A DNA stretch of 64,000 nucleotides from Zanthoxylum bungeanum (lineage: Eukaryota > Streptophyta > Magnoliopsida > Sapindales > Rutaceae): positions 248,001-312,000 of the forward strand of contig SKCR01023417.1 in the NCBI GenBank assembly GCA_019454045.1, given 5' to 3'. The notes beneath the pieces are model-generated. The model worked only from the letters and a program-made list of their open reading frames with translations, searched no databases and had not been told where the DNA came from. Below, one piece after another: positions 35,732-46,480 of this stretch. Within the stretch, counting starts at the first letter, position 1. Every line of letters starts with the position of its first letter. Made by a program: the position numbers and the translations under genes.

Positions 35732-36381
35732 TTAAAGGTTAAGATCCAGATTTATTCGACGCTTCTTACTATGATCATTATCAGACCAATTAATCTTGGA
35801 AAGGATAGGGTCAATTTGTGGTTCAAAGGCTAAAAGTTGGTCAACTAAATCATGGCCAGTTCTGGTAGTGAAAATGATATCTTTTACAGGCTTCGACACG
35901 AACCCATTTCTCTGGGCATCATCAAGAAACACACAAAGAAAATCATAAAATCCATCAGCATTAAACAGTCCAATCGGTTTCTGGTGTATGTTCAAGTTCC
36001 CCAAAGATAGTACTGTAAAAATTTCCTCCATCGTACCCAAGCCACCTGGCAAAGCAATAAAAGCATCAGCACTGTTAATCATTTCTACCAGTCGTTCAGA
36101 CATACTACGATAAGTTCCTCTCCATTTGATGGTCCTATAAGATTCGCCTCTGTCAAAAGTTTTGGGATGATTCTCAGAACTTGACTACCTCCTTCCTGTA
36201 CGGCCCTTGAAACGTACCCCATTAGTCCAAGATTTCCACCACCATATACTAGGTGCATATTCCTTTCAGCTATGACTCGACCCAATTCTTGTGCTGCCGC
36301 TGCGAATTCTGGTTTAGAACCAACATTAGTATCACAAAACACACAAATGTTTACAACTCTTCTTCTTGAAGTTGCTTCCAT
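35732..36381 (-). pseudogene. LOG: LOG-like cytokinin riboside phosphoribohydrolase, one frame break (cargo of D2)
   Basis: The reading begins MEATSRRR at 36381. The N-terminal part has NICVFC (11-16) and GGGNLGLMG (47-55) and runs to about residue 92, where a four-base deletion relative to the D1 copy (near 36102) shifts the frame. The second part, from MSERLVEM, has the PGGLGTMEE signature, HQKPIGLFNADGFYDFL and a C-terminus KKRRINLDLNL, and stops at 35732. Without the shift it would be about 217 residues, normal for LOG proteins. The usual RKxxM motif reads RLVEM, so its Lys is Leu. The C-terminal LDLNL fits an EAR repression motif. Position between integrase and 3' LTR equals the env-like slot of Athila elements. 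Enzyme activity is unproven and this copy is probably dead. Confidence 0.85.
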
Positions 36382-36645
36382 TTTTGTTTTTTTATGTATT
36401 TTTTTCTTAAGTCTGGATGCCTTCAAGAGTGAAATGATGAGTTGAATTTATAGAACCTGAAAAAAGATGAGTAATAATAGTATTAGTACCTGCCAAATGA
36501 CAATTATTCGCTAAATGGTAAAATATATCGTGAAAACTCTGGATCATGTCGGAGAAAATAAAAGAAAATAACAAAATAAATCACAATTATTAGATAAATA
36601 CAAAGAGATAATAATATTTACAAGAAGTAACGGCTTGAATGACGT
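36382..36645 (-). other. Region upstream of the D2 LOG gene
   Basis: Homologous to 3700-3913 of D1 (shared blocks GATCCAGA, TTTCACGAT, TTTTTCAGGT and TATAAATTCAACTCATCA). A CTTTTTTCAGGT block just before the gene looks like a splice acceptor or a leader landmark. No ORF. Confidence 0.6.
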
Positions 36646-37194
36646 CTATGGGTCAAGGACAAGCTTCCCATCCAATTTTCTTATAAATTGGCAAACAGGG
36701 TCTTTTAGAGTCAGATTCCCGAGACTTATATGTTGTCTTTCTTTTTGGAATTGTGCATGTAACATGTGAATTGCGTGATGCACATATCCACTGGGATGCG
36801 TTTCAAGAGTGAATGATATGTCATCTAAAGACTCCTTACTCATGCAATCCCTAATGAATTTAATTTTATCTTCATGGTTATCAGAAACCATTCCTAAAGA
36901 ACGACAACGAATATTAGATGTCTTGCCTGCACATTTATAGAAAACACCTAGTCTTTTATCTCTTCTTTTGTTAGCATAGGTGCTTCTTCCAAAACCAGGC
37001 AGATATGAAATAAAAGAGTCAAAGGACTCATCTGCCAATCAGTCCCGTGCTTCAATAATCCAATGAATGTCATTAGGAATACCTTTGATCATCAGAAGTC
37101 TCATTCGTTCCAAGCGAGCTTTGTAGACTTTCATCAAAGAGTTTTGAGGGAGAGAAGGAAATTGCTTGTGAAGATTTGCAAGAACGTCTTCCAT
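36646..37194 (-). pseudogene. Unrecognised ORF between integrase and LOG in D2
   Basis: From ATG at 37194 to the stop at 36646 the frame has 182 codons with one in-frame TGA at 37041-37039, probably an old Trp (TGG). It starts MEDVLANLHKQFPSLPQ and continues through HWIIEARD, then LADESFDSFISYLPGFGR, RRDKRLGVFYKCAGKTSN, HPSGYVHHAIHMLHAQFQ and a C-terminus GKLVLDP. It is basic and helical-looking with no membrane segment or signal peptide visible, which argues against a classical env-like protein. I do not recognise the family. It may be a second captured host gene or an extra retroelement ORF. No counterpart is seen in D1. Confidence 0.55.
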
Positions 37195-37368
37195 CCTGAA
37201 ATGTGACTTTACCTACAAAAATTAAACCCACAAAAAATAAAACACACCAAATCTGAATATATATACAATTTGCATGGGTTGCCTCCCTGCTAGCGCTAAG
37301 TTTAATGTCATCATCTAGACATGACTGTCTGAACATTCGGCTGGATCTGAAAGTGTGACACTTTCTTT

Positions 37369-38523
37369 TTATCGCTCAAATGATTCTCCCCAGTAGTGCT
37401 TGACACGCTGGCTGTTAACTTTGAATGTATCGTTGCTGTTGGGATCAAGTAACTCAACAGCTCCATATGGTAAAACCTGAGTAATCAAAAATGGACCCGA
37501 CCACCTTGATTTCAACTTTCCAGGGAAAAGTTTCAACCTTGAATTGTATAACAACACCTGCTGCCTTGGTTCAAGTTGTATGCGCAATATTTTTTGATCA
37601 TGTCATTTCTTGGTATTTTTTTTGTATAATCTGGCATTCTCATAAGCCTGTAGGCAAAATTCCTCCAATTCGTTAAGTTGGTGGAGCCGTTTTTCTCCTG
37701 ATGCTTGTGGATCAAGATTTAAATTCTTCAGTGCCGAGTACGCTTTGTGTTCAAGCTCCACTGGCAGATGGCATGCTTTCCCAAACATCATTCGATATGG
37801 GGACATTCCAATGGGTGTTTTATAAGCTGTCCGGTAGGCCCATAATGCGTCATCCAGTTTTGTAGACCAGTCCCTCATTGTTGAACTAACGGTTCTTTCC
37901 AAGATTCTTTTGATCCCCCTATTTGAAACTTAAAACTGTCTATTTGACTATGGATGGTAGGCAGTGGAAACTTTATGAGTAACTCCATATTTGGATAGGA
38001 GTGCATCGAAGTATTAGTTACAGAAATGTATGCCACCATCATTGATAATTGCCCGAGGTGTTCTGAAGTGAGTGAAAATATTCTTTTTAAGGAATTTTAT
38101 CACCACTTTTGAATCATTTGATGACAGTACTATTGCTTCAACCCATTTGGAGACTTAGTCTACTGCAACTAATATGTACATGTTTCCAAATGATGGAACA
38201 AAAGGTCCCTTAAAATCAATCCCCCATACATCAAATATCTCCACTTCCAAAATATTTTGCAGAGGTCCTTCATTTCTCCTCGATATATTTCTCGTTCTCT
38301 GGCACCTGTCACATTGAAGAGCAAATAAGTAAGTATCTTTAAACAGAGTGGGCCAGATCAAACATGATTGTAGGACTTTGCCTACAGTTTTATTTCCGCT
38401 GAAGTGTTCGCCGTATGGTGATGAATGATAGTGCTGCAAGACACTATTGACCTCCTCATTTGGAACACAACGCCTCAGTAATTGATCAGCACAACATTTG
38501 AACAAGTACGACTCATCCAACAC
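37369..38523 (-). pseudogene. Athila-type Gypsy integrase, decayed
   Basis: Three open stretches in order: zinc-binding N-terminus with H-H-C-C (38523-38155; HYHSSPYGEHF, CDRCQRTRNIS) running into the first catalytic Asp in VWGIDFKGPF; a core C-terminal part (37902-37603; [20 protein letters not shown]); and the C-terminal domain (37587-37369; RLKLFPGKLKSRWSGPF). The second Asp (AIINDGG, about 38050) is present. The Gln of the HPQ motif and the catalytic Glu before VSNR are both stop codons (around 37935-37950), and frames shift near 37903 and 37600, so the enzyme is dead. It is the diagnostic evidence for the Athila lineage of this element. Confidence 0.9.
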
Positions 38524-38611
38524 ATAATGCTTGACTTCTCTGAAAAACTTCTTTCGTTGCTGACGTGTCTATTCCAACAGCCATTTTCCCGATACTATGT
38601 AGTTTACATAG

Positions 38612-38699
38612 TCAGCTTGAGGTCGCCAGAATGAAGGATGATGAGACCTTTGACGAGTTCTATGTTGAGATTAATGACATAGTCAACTATAGCTTCAAC
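38612..38699 (+). pseudogene. Copia gag fragment
   Basis: About 29 codons on the plus strand read RMKDDETFDEFYVEINDIVN, which matches the UBN2-type gag of plant Copia elements (LRMKEDETISEF...DI). It joins the end of the D2 integrase region directly on the left and the truncated LTR A3 on the right. A scrap from a rearrangement. Confidence 0.7.
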
Positions 38700-38703
38700 T
38701 ATA

Positions 38704-40119
38704 GATTAAACGAACTTCCGTCGTTAAATAATTAAATCTAATTTAATTAAATATCGATGCGACGCAAATATATTACGAACGTCGTTTACGAATTAATTCT
38801 AAATTAATTCGTTCGTTCACATTAAAGTCCGACTTTAATTTCGTAATGAAATCCAATTCATATTAATATATCTGATATATTAATTTTAGCCCATTCGAAT
38901 AAATTAAATAGAAAAATCAAATTTAACTATTAAATTTATTTTACCGATTAATTCCAAATTAATCGCGTTCTCTCTCTTTAGACGATATTTTATCCCAGAT
39001 AAAATATCTCTGTAATTAATCCCAGATTAATTTTCTCTCTCATCGAAATAATCCCAGATTAATTAAAGTGCGAGTCATACGTCATCGGTGTATCATTGGG
39101 AAGCGACCCATGAGATCTCCGGATATGTTGGCAGTAAATTCGGTCATCGGACTATCCGAACACATAAGTACCAAGTACTACGTTTTACCGATTCACAAGA
39201 CAAGGTTGGCTTCTAGCAAAGCGCCATGCCTACCCAATTCTCCAGAAATATCCTTACAGGAATATATTGATTTGTATCAGGCGTAGTATACATCGTATAA
39301 TGCATATCGATCTAGTATCGGATGGTCACGTGCTAGGCCTGGGGCTGGAGTTGTGTCTGCCCCGTACGAAGCACATGTCGGATTTCTGGTAACTAGTCTC
39401 TATAATCGGATATACACGACCTAGTCATAATATCCCGATGGCCGCGCAGCACTTAAGAGCACTAATACCGTATCCTACGTGACATCATCTCCACTATGAC
39501 TGGAGTGATACTTCCGTCTTGACATCACACCCAATACTCTACGATTCTCAATATACCCAGTATTGGCGTACACAAAACCGGTTAAAGCCCTGGACGACCT
39601 CAACCAAAGTATATTGATTGTCATAAGTATTAGCGGTGCAAGTCTCAGGTTAAGACCAAATACACCTACCCTGACGTCGGATTCCCATAGACACATAGTC
39701 AAACTACCAATGGGATTCCGAGGGGGTCTATCTAGAGCGAAGCTGTTTCCCGTACCATCGGTGAAACACAACCTCCTACCGCACTTGCATAAGTATCCAA
39801 TACTTAAATATATGAGAACTATGCCCGTTATGCCCTCACAACGTGCACAAGTGCAATATTAGTCTTTTACGCATTACCGATGTCCAATCTCGATAATACT
39901 CTGACTAGGGATATTTAATGATTAATCCTTTGTGGACTGATACTGTCTCATATCATTCTCAATCCAGGAACTAATCATAGGGACCTCCTATCATTTATAT
40001 ATCTAAGGTGATCTAATCACAAATGATAAGATAGCAATCTCCTTTATCACATAGTTAATTTGTACAACAACACCATGATCTGTACAAATAGTGACGCTAT
40101 GGGTCATAATTGTCCAACA
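38704..40119 (-). mobile_element. Family-A Copia LTR, truncated (A3, minus strand)
   Basis: The plus strand ends GTCCAACA at 40119 (LTR start on the minus strand) and runs leftward to about 38704. The last 500 or so bases of the LTR are missing, and no PBS or purine tract adjoins. The palindrome series is at about 38720-39065. The frames at 39068, 39475 and 39563 are LTR shadows that recur at 57267 and 27647. Confidence 0.85.
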
Positions 40120-40893
40120 GACTTCCCATCTACTTCTGAGTGCCTTGATCATAAAAGGCATGATGTGAGTGCACTTCAGTGTAACTCATGTTAGAAGTTG
40201 TATTTTATTTTCCCATTTCATGTGTGTGTGCGTGTGTTTTACATTTTTGTACGTTTATTTTTTCACTACATATGGGTGTGTGTGTCTTGTTTTTGTTATA
40301 TATTCTTTGGTATATAGGATGGAAACCTGGACATAAATTTCATAACCGATTCTGAATGAACAATAGTATGATCTGTACTCGGGATACAACTCCACATACC
40401 ATTGGATATTTACAAGTTTTTTTTTGTCTTTATTTTTTTGTTTAAAAAAAATTGAAAAAAAAATTATAAAATGAAAAAGACCAAAAATATTTTTGCTGGC
40501 TTGTTAGAGCATGAAAAGTTTATTGCATGTGATCCTGGTATGTAGAATATATGTTTATGCATGTGTAATATGCTTTTACTTTTCTTGATGCTCTATATGC
40601 ATGAGTGTGTGTGATAAAAACCCTTGGTATATCTTGTGCTTGCACTTCACATACACAGTTTTATTATTGTCAAGGCTTTGTAGCATTTACGAGTTTTTGG
40701 ACTGGATATGAGACTCACGTGCAAAAGTGCCAATGTGCCAAATTTAAAAGATAAGGGCAAAAACCATTCACTCGAAAGAGTTTTTATTCATGAGCTCATC
40801 ATATTTATGGGAAAATATTATAGCATGCAACCAACGTTGCTAATTTTTCAGGTCCTAGTGGTGCTGGGTTTGAACACTTATTTTGTGGACTTG
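40120..40893 (+). other. Interior of a SIRE-like Copia element, part 1
   Basis: T-rich and non-coding, with GTGTGTG-type short repeats. It is continued at 43090 once the solo LTR is removed and leads to the purine tract at 43912, so it is most likely the 3' untranslated interior of that element. No gene seen. Confidence 0.5.
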
Positions 40894-43084
40894 TGACCGG
40901 TGCTTACACACGCGTATAACGCAAGGGCACGTATCGTTCAAGTAGTATAAAAAGTATCGATCCCACGAGGACTTAATACCTAATCTATTAATTTTATGAG
41001 GTCAAATGATTACTAGTATCTATCAGGTTGATTGATTGATTTGAAATGGTGATGATTTTTAAATTTAAAAACAAGTAAATAAAATTATTCGAAAGTAGGT
41101 TTAAGAAAATTCAATATTAAAAACTATCTAGGGTTGTGAATCTTTCTAATATCTTTTAAAAGATGAAGTGGTTATTTCATATTTGTGTAATAAATTGGTT
41201 TACTAACCTGGGACACTAAATTATACGAAAGCCTCTTTCGATGGTGAGACGCAAATACCCAGTTTAACCCAATTGAACCATATGTCTATGTCAACCAAAT
41301 TATCTGGATTCATTAAGTTTAAGTTCCAATTATGGCTACCCCCGCCCGACAGGTATATGTCTATCCTGTAAGGAAATCTATTAAAGGGTTATCTATCCTC
41401 AAGGAAGATCGTGGGCTATGAAGTTTAAGGCTGAAACCTAAAATTCCTTTATCAAGTTTATTTTAGATTTACCAGATCTATCTTATTAGTGGCCAATTAA
41501 TAAGACGCATTAAGCTTAAGACTTAATAAGTAAACATTTAAATTACCAAAACTATAAAATAACCCCTTATAAACCGGTGATATTAGAATTCATCACAACC
41601 CCAGATAACTAACTTAGTTACGACACATAACTAGGGCATTAAAAGACATAAAGTAAAAATACTGAAAAGTAATTGCGGTAAAGTAAAAGCTGAAAAGAAA
41701 ATTACAATAAAATAAAATGCTAAGGTAAAAGGATCAACTTTTACTACTACTAATTTAGATATCTCCCTTAATATAATATATTAACTTGTGATTATTTTAC
41801 CAACCAGCCATATAGGCGGTAACCTGATTAAGTCAAATTAAGTCCAACCATCCATAAAGGCGGAACCAAAATAAACATGCCATATAGGCGGTAAGAAAAT
41901 TTAATTACCAACCGACCAATCTGGCGGTATCCTTGCTTAGTCAGGTTTAAACCAGTTTAAAATGAATTACCAACCGACCAATATAGCGGTATCCTTTTTA
42001 AGTCAAATTTTAAATAGTGAATATATTATATTTAAGGGAGATTAATCTAAATAGCAATAGTAAAAGAATTACCTTTCACCCTAGCAGGGGAAGTTACCTC
42101 CTCATGGTGAATAGTAAAAACTGTAAAAAGTAAAGAAACTAAATTACTATTATTACAGAACATAATTAAAATTTAATTACAAAACTGAAATTAAAAGAAA
42201 CTAGATAGAAAACTCCCTATTTACATCAGAGAAATTAGAGAGGAAGGTACATCTGAAACTGAAATTTCGAGCTCTATTTATAGGCGTCAGTAGGGTGTCC
42301 GCGTCGCGACGCGCAGCTCACGTCGCGATGCGCGTGATTGTCGACGTGGCAGGTTAAGAGCTCGACACGTGGGATTCTGGATAAGGTGATAAGGTGACAC
42401 GTGGAAAGATGGCTGTGAGCTGAATGATTGAGCTGACGTGGCGGCTCGTGATTGGCTGATGTCAGATTATTATATGCCACATGTCAATTCGGATAATTGA
42501 GTCAATAATTGAGCTGATGTGGCGCTGATGTGGCACTGACGTGGCGACACATGGCGAAAGAGATTGTCGGCAACATAGAATTGTGACACATGGCACGCTG
42601 TGATTGGCTGACGATGATGTGGCACTTTGACTCAGTCAACCGGTGATGTGGATGCTGACATGGCAGACACATGGAGTTACATGTGGCGACACGTGGCGAT
42701 GGCGACTGTCGGTACCGTAGGATGATGACACGTGGCACGACAGACGTTAGTAGATCGGCTGTGATGGTGACACGTGTCACGGAGCACGTTAGCAAAGTCA
42801 AACTTCTCAGATTCTGACTTGTAGACTCGGTGCACGTTAGCAAGTCTTGGTGCATGTTAGGCGTCACGACGCCAAAGGCTTGCGCGTCGTGACGCGCGTA
42901 ATGACGAAAATGCCATTTTGTCTGTTTTTCACTATTTTGGCCCCAAATCACCTCTAGAGAGTCCTAAAACTTTATTTATCTACAAAATAACACAAAATAC
43001 ATCAAAATATTCACAAAACTCAAGAAACTATACAAAATATCAGGTCAAATGAGTGGGAAATAGTGATACATTTACCACTCATCA
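40894..43084 (-). mobile_element. Family-D solo LTR (minus strand)
   Basis: 2191 bp from TGACCGG to CACTCATCA, flanked by TSD ACTTG (40889-40893 and 43085-43089). Contains the minisatellite (41790-41990) and, toward its right end, the U3 cluster of ACGTG motifs and CGTCGCGACGC blocks (42300-42900). Nearly the same length as the D1 3' LTR (2163 bp). Frames at 42274-42951 are shadows. Confidence 0.92.
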
Positions 43085-43089
43085 ACTTG

Positions 43090-43911
43090 GTGTGTTAAGA
43101 GATGAGATTTCTTTGGCTGTGTTCCGCTCATAAAATATGGTCTTAAGCCTTGATTCGTTGTGCATTTATTTTTCACACAAGTGCATGTTATGCTTTGCTG
43201 TTTATGTCATATACATGCGTGAAGTATTTAGCAAAATTTAAAGTGATGCATATTATTTCATGTCATAAACAGTTGAGTACTAACTGGGTATCATTGTACT
43301 TGCTTGAAGTGTTGTTTCAGTCATTCTTTTTAATTGAATTTTTTTTAAACTCATTGTGTGCTTGTGTGTTCTTCTATCTTTGCATAATATTTTTTTTAGT
43401 TGCGTATTAGGGAGTTATGTTTTAGTTTTCGTGTGATATTTTTGCTAACTGAATAAGTCTGTTAGTGAAGGGGAGTAAGTTATTTTTTTCTTGCATGTGT
43501 TGTTTACCCTGGTACCTTTCGCATTGTCATTTTGTGAAAAAAATGGGGAAAGTAGTTTAGTAACTTGGGAATTTTGGAAGTCGTAGTATATCCATTTGAT
43601 ATCTCTGTTTTAAGGAGAGTAAGATTAAGGGAGAGTAGGATATCTATCATCTATTTTACATGCATCAGTTTTATCGCTGTTTTATCTATTGTTTATAATC
43701 CGTGTGCTTTTTACGGTATATTCTTGTTTGTGGATGTTTCAGGTAAGCATGTTATTTGCTGAGGTGGCATTGATTTTAAGACTACTTGGTTATGTATTAG
43801 ATCGAGTCTAAATAGAAAATAAGTCACTGTTGTGATGGATGACTGTTGGTTATTTCTTTTTTTGGGTTTTTTACTGTAGTATTTGTATTAGGTAGTGTTT
43901 TATCACGGAAT
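43090..43911 (+). other. Interior of a SIRE-like Copia element, part 2
   Basis: T-rich, non-coding continuation of 40120-40893 up to the purine tract. The frames at 43150 and 43565 show only composition-driven hydrophobic residues. Confidence 0.45.
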
Positions 43912-43926
43912 GCCAAAGGGGGAGAT
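43912..43926 (+). other. Polypurine tract of a SIRE-like Copia element
   Basis: GCCAAAGGGGGAGAT followed by TATTAG. TGCCAAAGGGGGAGATTGTTAG-type junctions mark the 3' LTR start of plant SIRE/Maximus-lineage Copia elements. Confidence 0.7.
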
Positions 43927-45180
43927 TATTAGTTCCATTTGTATTGGCAATGTCCGTAACAAAACAAGTTCAATTGAGTTGTAATAAGTCTTGAAGAACT
44001 TTGAGCAATTGGATTGGTATTTGGAAAATCTATGGCAATTTCGTTAGTTCCGCGTTCGTTTAGACGTTTGAACGAGTGGCGTTAGTGGCACGTTCGCTGT
44101 TGGGTTCGAATGAAATATTCCAGAGAGCAAACGTTCGAGGTGTGTTCGAGTAAGCATTCGAACGAAATATTCTAGGGAGAAAACGTTCATGGTGCGTTCG
44201 AGTAAGCGTTCAAACGAACTTTTCTAGAGAGCAGGCGTTTGTGGTGCGTTCGAGTGGCATTAGAACTCACATGCGGAACTGAGTTATTTTTGACGCGTTT
44301 TTAACCTTAACTGGTATAGGGAAGCCTCTTTTTTTACCATACCTATATAAAGAACATATAACCACTTTTCCCAGTGTTGAAAATATATTGTCTTGAGCCT
44401 AAAAACCTTCCTAGATTTTTCAACCTTATTGTTCATCTCCTTGAAGACTCTTTTGAATCTTCTGTCTTCGTTTCCTTGGTAATTGAGATCTTTGATTTAC
44501 CATCAACACAACCAAACCCAATTTCCGAATCCTTCAGAGATCTCAAGGAGGAAGATTGGTAGTCGGAGTTCCGACGTGCTTCTAGAGTTGATCCGCTTAG
44601 AGACTTCAGAGGTTCTGAAGAAACCGTGGTGTATGGGCTCGAGGAGTTCTTTGAGTTCTTCCAGTCTAAAGATACTAGAGTCGGTGAAGTTGCCACCATA
44701 GGTCTTTTTACCATCATTATAATCTCTTTATAGTGGATTTGGGCTGGTAGCTGAGATACCCGGAGTGGTTTTTTACTCCCACTAGTTTTCCATTTCGTCA
44801 CCAAAATAACTGTGTTGATTTTGTGTGATTGTTTTATTTACTGTATCATTTTTTTTATTTGTGTTGATTGTTAGACTTAAGGGTGTTTGTGAATTTAATT
44901 AATGCATAAAATTAATATTTTTGACATGTCTTAAAATATTGTGATATATTTCGCATAGGATCAAAACCTTGGATAATTACGAACTTTTAACTTCTATTAG
45001 CATTGTTGTATCACATGGAAAGTTTATGACGGAGCTTTCTGAAACTGTATTAATACTAGTGAGATTTCTTTGGTCTATATGGATTTGTCCTTTATTTTAT
45101 TTCAATCATTTCAAGCTAAATATCAATATAGAGATTCTTATAGAAAATCAGAGTTTACTTTTGAATGATATTAGTATTAT
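43927..45180 (+). mobile_element. SIRE-like Copia 3' LTR (right end not determined)
   Basis: Begins TATTAG after the purine tract. A tandem repeat lies at 44108-44260, and CTATATAAAG at about 44342 is a plausible LTR promoter. I could not find a clear CA end; the sequence changes to Gypsy polyprotein at about 45224. Frames at 44374-44804 on both strands are not supported. Confidence 0.55.
44108..44260 (+). repeat. Three-unit tandem repeat with TTCGAACGAA motifs
   Basis: Units of about 55 bases share GAACGAAATATTC, AGAGAGCAAACGTTC and GTGTTCGAGTAAGC. The motif GAA..TTC resembles heat-shock element half-sites, which is only a suggestion. Confidence 0.75.
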
Positions 45181-45329
45181 TTAATTTTTTTTCTTAAATT
45201 ATGCAAATGAGTTCAATATGAATTTATATATTTGTTTTTATCTTTTTTAGGAGTAGATTTTTTTTAATATATTTTTTTATAAATATAACTCTAACTTGAT
45301 TTTTATATTTACGTTCAATGGAAATAAGC

Positions 45330-45835
45330 TTATTCTCAAGATGAGGTCGATGTAGTTCGTTCGGATTGGGCATCATATGTCCGGCCCTCATCTTTGACTT
45401 GACCATCATGTCATCCATGTATACCTCAATCTCCTTATGCATCAAGTCGTGGAATAATGTAGTGGCCATTCGTTGAAAAGTGGCTCCCGCATTCTTAAGT
45501 CCGAACGACATCACCTTGTAACAATATGTACCCCACTCAGTGACGAAAGTAGTCTTATGCTTGTTTTCTTCGGCCATGAGGACCTGATTATACCCTGAGA
45601 ACCGATTCGTGAATGAGTACATAGTAGATAAAGCTGCGCTATCAACCAACACGTCTATATGAGGTAGAGGAAAGTCATCTTTTCGGCAAGCCTTGTTGAG
45701 GTCCCTATAATCGACGCACATTCTGACCTTTCCATCTTTCTTCGGTACCGGTACAATGTTGGTTAACCACTCGGGGTACTTTACTACCTTTAAGAACCCC
45801 ACATCTATCTGCTTCTTGAATTATTCCCTAACCTT
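45330..45835 (-). pseudogene. Tat-lineage Gypsy reverse transcriptase fragment
   Basis: Minus-strand reading: VGFLKVVKYPEWLTNIVPVP, KKDGKVRMCVDYRDLNKAC, FPLPHIDVLVD, FSGYNQ, KTTFVTEWGTYCYKVMSFGL, KNAGATFQRM and EVYMDDMMVKS, the palm of a Ty3/Gypsy RT with the YMDD box. It stays open for about 190 codons, but everything beyond the palm (rest of RT, RNase H, integrase) is missing on the left, where low-complexity sequence follows from about 45320. Wording such as KNAGAT and LFHDLMHKEIEVY is typical of the Tat/Ogre branch. Confidence 0.9.
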
Positions 45836-45845
45836 TTCACCCCAC

Positions 45846-46260
45846 TCTGGTCTCATTCTTCAGAGCTTATGTTTTACTGGCCTCATGTTCGAATAAGTTG
45901 GTATCGTGTGCTGGGCAATACTCTTGTCCACTCTTGGCATGTCTTCTTAGGACTAGGCGAATACATTTGCATATTTTATTAATATTCTCTCTAACTCTTT
46001 CCGCTCATCAGAGGTAACCTCACTTGCAATTAAAATTTCCTTGGGGTTTTCACATATGCTCATGTCATGTATGTTATGATGCAGACTAACCGGAAAATAC
46101 TCGAACAAGTAAGCAAAATCAATGTCTTTATTATTAATAAATGCATGATTACAATCAAATAAGTCAGGAAAACAAACATCTTCATCATCTGCAGCCTTGT
46201 CTTCTTCTGTCTTCTTGCTTTCCTCGAGCGTCAGATTCTCCAACTGCAGCAGTTCCTAAT
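45846..46260 (-). pseudogene. Gypsy polyprotein linker between protease and RT
   Basis: An open stretch at 46243-45953 ends ERILIKYANVFAWS and, after a stop, continues EDMPRVDKSIAQHTIP and PVKHKL-RMRPEWG, the conserved lead-in to the RT of Tat elements. The acidic N-terminal part (EDKAADDEDVCFPDL) is spacer. Same element as the RT fragment to its left. Confidence 0.75.
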
Positions 46261-46480
46261 CTCATTCCTCTTTTTCAACTCCCTCTGCCTGTGGTTTGTT
46301 GCTCATCACATCCTTGAAGATCTCGAATTCTGGTACTAGGACCCCATTGACTTCTACCGGTTCAGGCTATCCTTGATATCATGTGGCTTTCACAAAGTAT
46401 TCCATCAGCTTCATCATTTTCTTCTTGGTCTTCGGCTCATTCCCATCAGATTCATACCCCAATCATCTCTTAGTGGTCTG

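Larger units (their letters stand above)
30801..38610 (-). mobile_element. Athila-like Gypsy element D2 with LOG cargo (minus strand, 5' part missing)
   Basis: Reads right to left: integrase remnant (38523-37369), an unrecognised ORF (37194-36646), a LOG-like gene (36381-35732), 3' non-coding repeats, purine tract (32697-32685) and 3' LTR (32684-30801). A solo LTR of the same family is nested at 32784-34555. RT, protease, gag and 5' LTR are absent; near 38610 the sequence changes to an unrelated Copia gag scrap. The integrase is Athila-type (RLKLFPGKLKSRWSGPF; DEVNS/HHCC finger). Confidence 0.85.

Noticed and set aside
37073..37336. 87-codon minus frame ending at 37073
   Set aside because: Lies in another frame over the start of the 37194-36646 ORF, which explains the region better.
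44374..44804. Overlapping 60-120 codon frames on both strands
   Set aside because: They sit in the SIRE-like LTR/leader, have no motifs and occupy opposite strands.
45224..45330. Lys/Ile-rich C-terminal tail of the RT frame
   Set aside because: AT-rich sequence beyond the point where the RT match stops; read-through, not protein.
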